NCBI GenBank assembly: GCA_001586965.3
Contig: LUCW03001755.1
Location: forward strand, 35,001-63,408
Reading direction: 5' to 3'
Source of the DNA: Sphaeroforma sirkka
Taxonomy: Eukaryota; Opisthokonta; Ichthyosporea; Ichthyophonida
Length of the DNA stretch: 28,408 nt
The notes under the pieces were generated by a model. It made no database searches and was not told the origin of the DNA. It saw only the letters and a program-made list of their open reading frames with translations. The translations under genes and the position numbers were made by a program. Below are positions 1-9,739 of the stretch, one piece after another (the stretch's first letter is position 1; the number at the start of each line of letters is the position of its first letter).

Positions 1-1733
1 GCTGTAATAATTTATGATGATTTTATCCTGTGAAATGAGCGGTTTAGACTTTTTAGCGAGGTTGAGGGCAGGACTAGTGTGGACCTGACTGACTGACTCG
101 GAGAGGGTTGGGAACTGGTGACCCATGGGCCACGGGGTATTACGGTATCCTTTACAATCATTCACAGATACCAAACGTGAGAGAAACATTTCAGATTCGA
201 AGCTTTTATATACATAGCTGCCGGCTTAGGGTTGTCGAATCGGAGATATAGGTCACTGCACAGGCTAACGTTTACAGCCAGATTTGCATTTACTTATTAT
301 AGGAAACCTCAGTTGAGATCTACTTATTCCGATTTGCCAGACAAGCGTGGGGCTTTTTTACTTTTCTCAATAAGGTATGCGATTACTGTCGTCGAATTGA
401 AGTTTCCGGTTTCAAGGATTTGAATAATCCAGACGATACAACAACTCTTTGTCTAGTGGTCGTTTGAAATCGTTTATTATCAGTATGTATGATATATCTG
501 TGCATGCACTTCGAAGATTGTATACAATATCACTTTCACTAAGTATTCCGTACACTTTTCTGGCACCAGCACTTGCTTCTAAATCAGTCTCGTAGTAGTA
601 CACTTGTAATGGTTTTGTGTTACTTCAAGGTTGCAGTTCACTCAGCGCTATTTTCGTTTATATGTATATTATATTCTTATCTAGTGTATTGGACCATACA
701 TGTATAATGATTATTATTGCGGTTGGTCTATGATCTGATCGCTCGGCACGTGTGACTCCACAATACCTTTCCGCTCCACTTGGAATTGTGTGAATTTATA
801 CCTCAATTATATTAATGTCTTGAACGCTGATCATCTGCTCTACGTTTATCTGTGGTTGTGTGTGCAAACATACCCTTGCAATTTTACAAATTGTACAAAC
901 TTTTATACTTTTGCGTACCGATGTCTCTATCTAAAGGTACCCGGGTATGCGTGAAGTTATCTGTACTTATCGATCAAGTGTCTGTTTGTATTGATCTGTG
1001 TCTCTGAAACATTTTTGCTTCAATGTGTCATTATAGTTTTTTCATATACTATTTGAAATGTTCTCATCTATATTCATAAGCACTAATGCCCCGCGCCAAA
1101 GCACATGTTTGATATTATGAATATACCACGCCTTTCAAATGTAGAGCATGGGCCAGTAGGATGTCGCTTAGTATCGTTCTTTAACGTGTACTGCGTTGTT
1201 TATTGTCCAGGATTGTTCGCTACATCGTGACTTAAAATATTTATATTTATGGTGTTTATGTGTATTTTCATCACAGAAATAAGTTTGCTAATTGATTTTT
1301 GATTTTTGGTAGTAGGCATTGGTAACACGGCAGACGAAGCACAGTTAATGAGACAGGAAGACATCAAAACCCTTGCTGTCATATACCATTGTCGTTTCTT
1401 AAGCGACTCTATGGTTGACAAGTCCTGTACACGTTTGGATTCATTTGGATTCCGTTCTCACACATACTCACCCAACGGAGCCTGTTTTTCACAACGTCGT
1501 TGTCCATGTGCACCAACTTCTACACTGCCTCCTATAGCATATCTTGTATGTGACGACCTAGTAGTCGCTAGACTGGCGTTATGATAAGAAAACGTACGTG
1601 CACATAAAATGTAATTAGTTCTGTGCTGCCCATCCAAGGTTTGTGGAATTGTACGAACCAAGCACTATAATAGCTTATCTCCCCGTACTTAAGCATAGTC
1701 TGCGATTCTTTACTTACAGATATATACTCCATC
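1..1733. other. Upstream intergenic / 5' flank of importin beta
   Basis: This AT-rich stretch holds only short open frames with no recognisable domains, in both orientations and without coding-like composition. I see no convincing TATA box, tRNA or second gene. It must contain the promoter and 5' untranslated region of the importin gene that begins at 1734, but I cannot place the transcription start. The only structured site I would point to is a possible splice acceptor just before the start codon (listed separately). Confidence 0.5.
1705..1719 (+). other. Possible 3' splice site in the 5' UTR
   Basis: A pyrimidine-rich run (ATTCTTTACTTACAG) ends in AG 14 bases before the importin start codon. 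It resembles the acceptors used inside the gene (TTTACAG, CCACAG). It could end an intron in the 5' untranslated region, which would place the promoter further upstream. No matching donor can be chosen without transcript data. Confidence 0.3.
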
Positions 1734-4700
1734 ATGAGCATAGTTACGTTCTTGGAGCACACGCTCTCCGCGAACGACAATGACCGTATCCAGGCCACAC
1801 AGTACCTCGAGCAAGCAGCTGAGGCCAACTTGGCTGAGTTATTAAAGGCTCTGGCCGAGGTGATACAGAGTGACAATGTGCCGGAAGGGCCCAGACAAGC
1901 CGCATGTATTAGTTTCAAAAATCACCTCACAAGCAAGGACGAGACCAAGAAGCATTTTAATCAACAGCGATGGTTACACCTTGAGCCTCAGGTGCGAGCA
2001 CATATTAAGAACATAATCCTGCTATCACTCAAGACACCCAACACCCGAGTGGGTGCCCAAGCCGCTCAGGCGGTGAGTGCTATTGCACAGACGGAGTTGC
2101 CCCAGTCGCAATGGCCTGAGCTGATCCCCAGTTTGCTGCAGAACTGCACCGACCCACAGTCCCCCACACCCACAAAGCAGAACACGCTAGAGACGGTAGG
2201 GTTTATCTGTGAGGAGATCGACCCTATGGTGCTTAAGCAGTACTCTAACGATATACTCACGGCGATCGTGAACGGTATGCGCAAGGACGAGCCCAGTATG
2301 GATGTGCGCTTGGCCGCGACCCGAGCGATGTTGAACTCGGTGGACTTTGTGAAGACAAACATGTCCAATGAAGCAGAGAGGAATTACATCATGCAGGTCG
2401 TATGCGAGACCACACAGACACAGGGCAACGTACAGCTGCGTGTGCGTGCGATGGAGTGTCTCAACCGTATCGTACAGCTATACTACGAATTTATGAAAGT
2501 GTATATGCAGGAGGCTCTGTTCCAGCTGACACTGCAAGCCATGAGGGAGGACGAAGACGAAGTGTGTCTGCAGGCGATTGAGTTCTGGTCCACGGTGTGC
2601 GACGAGGAGATGGAGATTGAGATGGGCATGCTGGATGCCCAAGAACGTAATTACGAGCCAGAGAGGGTCAGCCAATACTATGCGCGAGGTGCACTCCCCC
2701 ACCTGGTAGCTATTCTGACCGAGTTGCTGTGCAAACAGGATGAGAGCGATGACGATGCCGATGCATGGAACGTGGCTACGGCGTCAGGAGTGTGTCTGTC
2801 TCTGCTGTCTAACTGCTGTCGCTCAGATATTGTAGCGCCCATGCGTCCCTTTATTCTGGGTAACATCACAAACGCCTCGTGGCACCAGCGTGAGGCTGCT
2901 GTGCTGGCGCTGGGATGTATCCTAGAGGGTCCTGATGAGTCGCATTTGGAGGACATAGTGAGCTCGTGCATGTCTGTGCTTACACAGCTGATGGCGGACC
3001 CGAAGGTACAGGTCAGAGACACTTGTGGGTGGACTATCGGACGCGTGTTCGAGTACCTGCCGCACGTTGTGCTCTCCGAGAATACGAATATGAATCCCCT
3101 CATCCAGGCACTTGGAAGTGGTATGTCGCTATGTTCGTGTTTGTTAATCGTTCGTTCTCGCGGTCAGTTTTAGTGCCTGTAGTACAAGTTTAGCTGTGGT
3201 TGGGCGCTGTCCTTTTATAGATGTGTTTCATCGCGTGTCAATTTTATTTTGGTTTAGCTATCTCCATATTGGGCACAAACATCCAACTCATCCCAATATA
3301 TATATATATATATTACTACAGCACTGCAAGATGTCCCGCGTGTGGCCAACAATGTGTGCTGGACGATCAAGGCCTTAGCCGATGCCGCGTATGACACCGC
3401 TTCTGCACACTCCGATTCCGATGACGTCGAGACGTACACACTATCCCCATGCTTCGAGGTATGCACTATACCTGACTGTTCTGCTTACATTGATATCTGC
3501 GGGATCAGAACACTGTAATGGCTTTCAATTCAAACTTGTGAATACAATTTATATTTGACGTGCGTTAATAACACGCTGTAACCTTACCTGCAGTCGATAG
3601 TGCATGTGTCAGGTTGAGAGTAAGCGCCTGAATTCTGTCGGTGTGCCGCAATATTTTTTGACCGCGTTGTATTTGTCTCTATCATGCGGGCTCTGGTTTT
3701 CTAGATCAAAAAAATAGTTGCTTGCTGTATCTATATGCACAATCATCGCGACTAATGAATATAACTCGGGTGGCTAGTTTATAGATTCGATTATCTTTAG
3801 GGAGAAACTTAGACCCGCGAATAGTAAATAAACCCAAACAGAGTAAAACTATACTATACCGGAATAGCGCTGTATGGTTTGGTGCTGATCACACAGTATC
3901 AGATTTTTAAAGCGTTTCGAGTAGAACTTAATCGGTTGCTTGTATATCAAAAAGGTTGCCTTCATGCATTGCGCGATGAGATGAGGGGCTGATTTCGAGT
4001 ACTGATACTTCTTGGGTGTTAAAATGAGGATTTTAAGTCGTGGGTCCGCTTTTTACTCATCATCGCGATTGTATCAATAAATCTTTACAGAGTTTGGTGC
4101 AGGAGCTGTTGAAGACCACAGAACGTCCCGACGCCAACAACCAACTTCGTGTAGCCGCGTACGAGTGTCTCAACACTGTAATTCAGACGGCACCAAATGA
4201 CTGTTATACTTATATCATTCAAACCACTGTCAGCATCATGGGACGATTGGAGAAGGCTTTGTTACCACATGACCAGGTACGTACCTTACGAGTGTCTCGA
4301 CTTGACACGTTCAGTATAGAGTAGTGTTGGTTGATATTCTGGTTTTCACGGCTGGCGACGTAACAACAACATATGTGTAATGTCTCGTCGCGCTTGAATG
4401 TATATTATCAAAGAATGCATAATTTTTGTCAATGCAAGTCGGTATCTACGTATCGATGGAGGCTGACATGGGTATCTCTTGGAAAACAAAAGTGTTTGAG
4501 TATGCGCAAAGGGTGACAGTGACTGGAACCAAACTGTATATGCATTCAAATTCAATCCGAAGTTTTGTCTGCGAATGCAACAACTCATGCAATTCATGTA
4601 GTAGTCATGTGTCGTTGTGTGGGTGGGTTTATACATAATATATTAAGCTGTAGTCTCGAATTGTTTTATCTGCAGCACTTGGATCATTCCTTCCTACGTG

Positions 4701-6180
4701 GCCTTTTCAATCAGCCATATCTAACTATTTTCGTCACTTCATACACCAATCCACTTTCGCACAGCTGCACAGCCAGGACAAGCAAGTGCACACCGAAGTT
4801 CAAGGTCTGCTGTGTGCTTCTCTCTGTGCACTCATCAACAAACTGCATCGTGAGGATCTGATGAAAATATCTGATCAGGTGATGCAGATCTTGTTGGTCA
4901 TGCTACGCACAACCGACGCCCAGGGTGTGCACGAGGATGCGCTCAACGCAATTAGCGGTCTTATCTCCCAGTTGGAAGAGGACTTTGAGAAGTACATGGA
5001 GCATTTCAAGCCATTCCTATTGGCCGGTATTGTGTCGAGCGACTATGCGATTGGCTGTCAGAGTGTGGGTATGACGGGAGACATCGCTCGCGCCCTGGGT
5101 AGCAATGCACAGAAGTACACGGACGAGCTCATGAATCAGCTGTTACAGGCTTTGAACATGTCTACCTTGCCCCGCAATGTGCGACCGGATATTCTGTCTG
5201 CATTCGGTGATATTGCTACGAGCATCGGCCCGTCTTTTGAAAAATATCTGCCTTTCGTCATGCCCATCCTGGTGGACGCGTCGAATGTCCCTGCGCCACA
5301 AAACCAGGTAAACAATGATAAAAAGTTATTGTCATTGATTCCCGTTGGTTGAGTTTTCATTTATCGGTAGTCTAGAGACGTTGTATTAGCTTTGTTCAAT
5401 TTTTGTTTACAGGAGACCTATCGATGTGCAATTGTGCCCAAATGGTATATGAATTGGTGAGTGTCGCCTATGCTCTTTGTGCCCTTGTTACTCGCAATGA
5501 ATCCCGTGGCTTCATGACCCATCAGAGGCGATGAAAGTGCATTCATTTTGTGTGCACCATAGACGCTTACAGCCTCTTTCTTTTTCGTATCTTCACTTAA
5601 CCACGTATAATTAATGCGAACGTGTTCTCTTACCCCAGAATGACTATGATGAGATTGAGTACGTCAACATGCTGCGCGATAGCACACTGGAGGCTTTCGC
5701 CGGTATCTTCGTTGCGATGAGAGGACATCCAGACACTGTCAGCCAGTACGTGGCACATGTGGCCTCGTTTATGTGCATATGCGCTAACGACATTAACCAC
5801 ACCGACACGATGATTAAGGTGATCATCGGCATTTTGGGGTATGTTACATCTCTCTTTTTATCAGTTTGTGTTGGAAGTAGAATGTTGTGCTTGTGTTGTA
5901 TTCTGTAGTACCTCGGAGTGTCGGAGAAGCGCTAGTTATGTAGTATTTTTATTGCGCAAGCCGTACCGTTATGGCGGTTCTTATGGATTTTTAATTAGGC
6001 TGCATTTCATTGTTCCACAGAGATTTGACGGACATGTACGGAGATCAGATGAAGCCCACACTTGAACAGGCTTGGGTACAGCCTGTCTTGTACAAAGCCT
6101 CCAAGAGTAATTGTTCACTGACGAAGAACACGGTTGAGTGGGCTGGACAGCTGATACAAAAGGTTCTCAGGGAGAATTAG
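1734..6180 (+). CDS. KPNB1: Importin subunit beta-1 (karyopherin beta-1), six exons
   Basis: This is the nuclear import receptor that binds the importin-alpha IBB domain, or some cargoes directly, moves through FG nucleoporins and releases cargo on binding Ran-GTP. Coding exons are 1734-3120, 3322-3458, 4091-4276, 4765-5307, 5639-5838 and 6021-6180. They total 2613 bases (870 residues plus stop) with all junctions in phase, near the 876 residues of the human protein. Residues 1-80 form the N-terminal importin region, with helical HEAT pairs throughout. The acidic loop of HEAT 8 is plain at about residues 336-345 (DESDDDADAW), followed by GVCLSLLSNCC. Other family landmarks are PRVANNVCWTIKALA at the start of exon 2 and LEAFAGI in exon 5. 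The start was chosen because MSIVTFLEHTLS fits the family N-terminus. The first exon encodes more than half of the protein. Family identity is very secure; exact splice sites are inferred. Confidence 0.96.
3121..3321 (+). other. KPNB1: Importin beta intron 1
   Basis: GT-AG intron of 201 bases in phase 1: the last base of exon 1 (G) plus CA from exon 2 makes an Ala codon and restores the frame. A run of alternating AT ends shortly before the acceptor TACTACAG, where a polypyrimidine tract would normally sit. Confidence 0.9.
3459..4090 (+). other. KPNB1: Importin beta intron 2
   Basis: GT-AG intron of 632 bases in phase 0, the longest in the gene. Donor GAG|GTATGC and acceptor CTTTACAG|AGTTTG. 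No coding potential or embedded gene was seen. Confidence 0.88.
4277..4764 (+). other. KPNB1: Importin beta intron 3
   Basis: GT-AG intron of 488 bases in phase 0. Donor CAG|GTACGT and acceptor CGCACAG|CTGCAC. A second in-frame acceptor 12 bases downstream (after ...AGCCAG) could give a product shorter by four residues. Confidence 0.82.
5308..5638 (+). other. KPNB1: Importin beta intron 4
   Basis: GT-AG intron of 331 bases in phase 0. Donor CAG|GTAAAC and acceptor ACCCCAG|AATGAC. Direct joining of the flanking exons gives PAPQNQ-NDYDEIEYVN, which fits the family. An exon-like stretch at 5413-5456 inside this intron is therefore not needed. Confidence 0.85.
5839..6020 (+). other. KPNB1: Importin beta intron 5
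   Basis: GT-AG intron of 182 bases in phase 2. The GG left by exon 5 and the A that opens exon 6 make a Gly codon, giving GILG-DLTDMYGDQ across the junction. Donor GG|GTATGT, acceptor TTCCACAG. Confidence 0.88.
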
Positions 6181-7096
6181 TATTTATAACTTTATTTAGC
6201 AAATACGCAAGTCAATTACCTGCGTGCGTCAACTTGGGACGTGCCACTGGGAATTGGCTGTGAAATACATATATCATCATTATCATCGGCATGCACTCCC
6301 GCCTCACACATACGCATCCACCTCCTACTCATTTCTCACCACAGAACATGTAGTCGGGTGTAGATTAGTCTCTGCCCCGTGTTACGCATACACATCCCAC
6401 AGACCGTACCATTCCACGCGCACTAAGGTATATATGAACATAGCACCGTTACTATACCACATACACTTGGTTCCGTTCGTTGCGCTCACTCTATAGGCTC
6501 CAGTGCTGCTATACAGTTGCCTCTTGAGTTGAACGGCGTTAGCCTTCGCCACATACACGCCAGTGTAAGTCACGCACAAGTTGTGATCATGGCTGGTGGT
6601 GATTGGGATGAGATGATAAGTACGATGTAGGTTTTTACGTTGATAGTCGAGAACTTCTTCGTAACCTTTTACTTTGTAAACGGATTAGACAGCCTGCAGT
6701 CAAGGCAACCGTTCTTACCTTTGTGTTTGAACTAGTATTTGCTGAGTCGGTACATGCATACTTCGAGGCTAACCAAGACTGTTGGGATTGTGAGCTATAG
6801 TATATAGTCGGTTGCGATACGACGACATATATATATAGTCTCCAATGCAATGTATGGTTTGTTGGGCTTGCTTTGAACACCGTACCCCATGTTTGATAGA
6901 AAGTGGATAGAATCAACAAAACAACAGTAGTGAACATAAGAGTATTCTGTGAGACTCGGACCTCAACTGCTGAAGGCGATTTGTAGTTTTGAGAATGCAC
7001 ACATACAACCCCCGCACGCATCGCACACGCACGCAACTGAGCTACCAAACTAGAAGTGGGCTAATAGAGAGTATCGTTTTCTTTTCGAATTCGATT
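6181..7096. other. 3' flank of importin beta, intergenic
   Basis: This follows the importin stop codon directly and must hold its 3' untranslated region. I saw no AATAAA before about position 7,164, so the polyadenylation signal is either a variant or lies in the repeats that follow. Open frames here (for example - strand 6635-7048) have no recognisable domain and biased, low-complexity composition; I regard them as chance. Confidence 0.45.
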
Positions 7097-7374
7097 CGCT
7101 TAAATTACGCCTGCATTATTTAAATGTAACTGCGAAGAGACATGTAGTAACGCAGTTGTGATTAAATAAAGGGTGAGATTCCCTTGCTACAGAAACCTCC
7201 GTATTCTTCTCGAAACTGATCCCCATAAAATATGCCAGCATTCATTTAAAAATGTCATGTAACTACGAAGAGTAAGAAGTATCGCTTAAACTACGCCTGC
7301 ATTCATTTAAATGTAACAGCGCAGAAATTAATAATAGTGGTACATTTATGATTGAATAAAAATTGAGATTCCCT
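7097..7374 (+). repeat. Direct repeats of about 90 bp with AATAAA
   Basis: Two clear copies (about 7097-7184 and 7283-7374) share CGCTTAAA, TACGCCTGCATT, TTTAAATGTAAC, a TGATT-AATAAA block and GAGATTCCCT. A shorter third piece lies between them near 7236-7272 (GCATTCATTTAAA...TGTAACTACGAAGAG). The copies are diverged, so the duplication is not recent. Each full copy contains an AATAAA hexamer on the + strand, downstream of the importin gene. Confidence 0.7.
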
Positions 7375-7379
7375 GACTT

Positions 7380-8015
7380 AGGTAATCGCAACTTTAAGAC
7401 CCCTTTCGCTCCTGCTTCTGTTAAGTATACAATAATTAGTACTAATGTATCAGTTTGAAAATCGTCATGTAATATAAGTGCTTAGCGTATAACGTAAAAT
7501 CAAAAGTGCGTATTTCACAGTAATATCGTAACTGACGTTAAATTGAAATCATCTGGCAGACTCGACAAATCTACTGGGCGGGTCTTAAACCTAAAATCAA
7601 ACGTAGACTCGAAAAACGGACATTGATAATATGGCAGTTGAACTTTTTATCCTGCAAGGGTATATAAAGATATGTCTAAGATGAGAATTGAAGCTAGAGA
7701 TGAATCGAAAGAAGTTTACCACTGTACAAGGAAAGAATATCTGAGGATATTGTAGAAGTAGATTAGACTGCAGGATTCTGACCCATTTCGAGTAATGACC
7801 TGGTGTACTTCATTAGGTTCTAGTTAACTGCTGTCTGAGCTCATTCCTCTTAACAGACTTTATACATGAAGCCTTTTAATATTTGATTAAGCCCGTCTAA
7901 AACCAAAAAGAGATTTTCGACCCTAATTTGATCTTCAGACTTAGCCGGATTGGATCGTATTCCCTGGCTTAATTCTTAATCACCGATGTGATTCCTCAAA
8001 GAGAACATACTTGTA
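7380..8015. other. Featureless AT-rich intergenic stretch
   Basis: No gene, RNA or strong repeat was recognised here. Both strands are closed by frequent stops. Confidence 0.4.
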
Positions 8016-9050
8016 TTATCTTAGCTGTATCTCTTTCGTATGGATATTTCGTGGACTACATAAATCATATTTGCTCGATGGGTATCCGCATAGCGCGAGT
8101 TTTAATATCATAAGCTCAATTGACTTGTACCCTCCAATGGTTATTCCTTGTATAGAATGAATCGAGTTTGCTTTGGCTACCCGTACGGGGAGACTAACCC
8201 TTGAGAATTTCTTGCAATCACAGCGGAGCAAATGTTGCCCTACATAACAGCGGAGCAAATGTTGCCCTACAACTCTCGAGTCATCATTTACTTGCTCTGG
8301 TATGAATGCTTTACAATTGTAATCCACCATCTCGATCATGACCACAAGTTTATACATGACATTGCTGATGACACCCCTGAATTGATTGGCAAGCCTCATT
8401 TTCGCAAAATCATTAACGGTTAGCTTAGCCATCATGCCAATGGCTAATTAATTTACCTCCGGTATTGCTCCGGTCAAACCAAGTGTTCTAATATTCCTCA
8501 CATAAGTTTGCTTACCTTCAACTTTTTCGCCCGCATAGTATACCCTTCAGAAAAATTATCCATCATACATTTTACGTTGTACGTGTCTCTGTCTCGAATA
8601 TAGCATGTTGTAAATATGGTAGTATCATCCTTGATGTAACTTTTATCATATTCTGTGCGTCCCACTAGCTTTTAGTTCTGCTCACCTAGAAGGTTAAAAT
8701 GCCGTATTCAGGGCGACACCATCTTCTGCTGCATCAGCGCATCAGTCAGTAGGGCCCTCCGAATTTTATTTCACAGGTTTATCTGTTTACCAATATTCGT
8801 ATAATTCTGCTTTAAATCGCCTACTAGACCTACAGCAGAAAGACGACGTGCAATTGGTATGTCGTCCTTAGAATTCATCCTGTTATACAATATTTCACCA
8901 CACCGATGGCAGGAGTGGCTGTGCATTGCTTCCCACCTCAACCAAAGATACGTATTCCCTGGTCAAGCGACTGAATAAGGCTAACCAATCCATTGCAAAT
9001 CCACCTACAATACCAGCTGCTGCACTGTTAATGCTTGTGGGCGACGAGTA
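8016..9050 (-). pseudogene. PIF1-like DNA helicase remnant (possibly from a Helitron)
   Basis: On the - strand, fragments of a superfamily 1B PIF1 helicase appear in the right order, though in different frames and broken by stops. A weak Walker A-like relic (IVGGFAMDWLALFSRL) lies near 8,940-9,020. VGLVGDLKQN, a GDxxQ motif, is at about 8,804-8,833. DDTTIFTTCYIRDRDTYN is near 8,580-8,630. LAIGMMAKLTVN...LANQFRGVI lies around 8,370-8,445. LPVRVAKANSIHSIQGITI is around 8,130-8,190. A last KYDLCSPRNIHTKEIQL relic stands where the family has its YVALSRxRxLxGL motif. The longest open piece is 8016-8435. The key Walker A lysine is gone, so this is not functional. PIF1 helicases of this kind are carried by Helitrons and some large DNA viruses as well as host genomes; no Rep domain is visible to decide between them. 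Confidence 0.72.
8220..8273 (-). repeat. 27-bp tandem duplication inside the helicase remnant
   Basis: Two adjacent 27-base units, identical in their first 24 bases (ACAGCGGAGCAAATGTTGCC...), encode VGQHLLRC twice in frame on the - strand. The near identity of the units in an otherwise decayed sequence says that the duplication is younger than the loss of function, or that it is held by slippage. Confidence 0.9.
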
Positions 9051-9435
9051 CGAAGCATCGGACTCGATTTTTGCTAGGCTATCCGTGTAAAGTTTGAAAT
9101 AAGCCTTTAAACAGTTCTGTGTATAACAACAGTTAATCTCAACTGCTTGGTCCTGCCTATTAGAAGAAGTTCTAATACGCTGTTCTTATAATTCGATGCA
9201 CGTCAGATGATGAAAATATACTTGAAAGTAAACGTATCGTTTTGGCCGGTATTCGTTCTTACACCTCTAGGCAGACACAATGGTTCATCGGCTTTATAAA
9301 ATAGAATATCATACTTCTTCCCAAAGTTACGCAAATCTCGTCAAATGTTCTATCGCCAAATCAATCCCCATGCATGCTCAGTATTTACGCTATGTATTGC
9401 TGCCTCGGTGAAATTTTTAACACCTGATTCTCCGT

Positions 9436-9729
9436 CTACACCAGGCTATTTTCCGCAAAGAGGGCATTATTATCTTCTTCCCGAAACAAATCTACTGTCG
9501 CCATTTTTGTGTAATCGCTGGTGTGAACATTGGTTGCGGTATCTTTAGTGCTAGCCCATGCATCATGTGTAGCTTGCTCAATTATACGTAGGACAGCATT
9601 GCATGCATATTCTAAAACATGGTTTTTCTCGGCTAGGCTCCAAAATCGGCTGAGGACCTCACGTTGGTCCAATTCAAAAGTTGTGCGATCCGCAACAAGT
9701 GATATTGTATTAGTATCATTGTACCGCAA
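9436..9729 (-). pseudogene. Unidentified open frame between two dead elements
   Basis: A 97-codon - strand frame with ordinary amino acid composition (MRYNDTNTISLVADRTTFEL at its start) and a helix-like middle (REVLSRFWSLAEKNHVLEY). It lies just downstream of the integrase start of the gypsy remnant and upstream of the helicase remnant. It resembles neither clearly. It could be the diverged rest of the integrase, the N-terminal part of the helicase element, or chance. Confidence 0.25.
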
Positions 9730-9739
9730 TATTTATCCT

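Noticed and set aside
2066..3103. Long - strand open frames opposite importin exon 1 (2066-2368, 2478-2702, 2678-3103)
   Set aside because: They are antisense shadows of a securely identified exon and have no recognisable domains.
5413..5456. Exon-like segment in importin intron 4 with acceptor TTTACAG and donor TTG|GTGAGT
   Set aside because: Its 44-base length breaks the frame of the next exon, and joining 5307 directly to 5639 gives the family sequence. It may be a cryptic exon leading to nonsense-mediated decay, but there is no evidence for use.
6635..7048. 137-codon - strand open frame
   Set aside because: No domain, unusual composition, and no upstream or downstream coding signal; it is likely chance.
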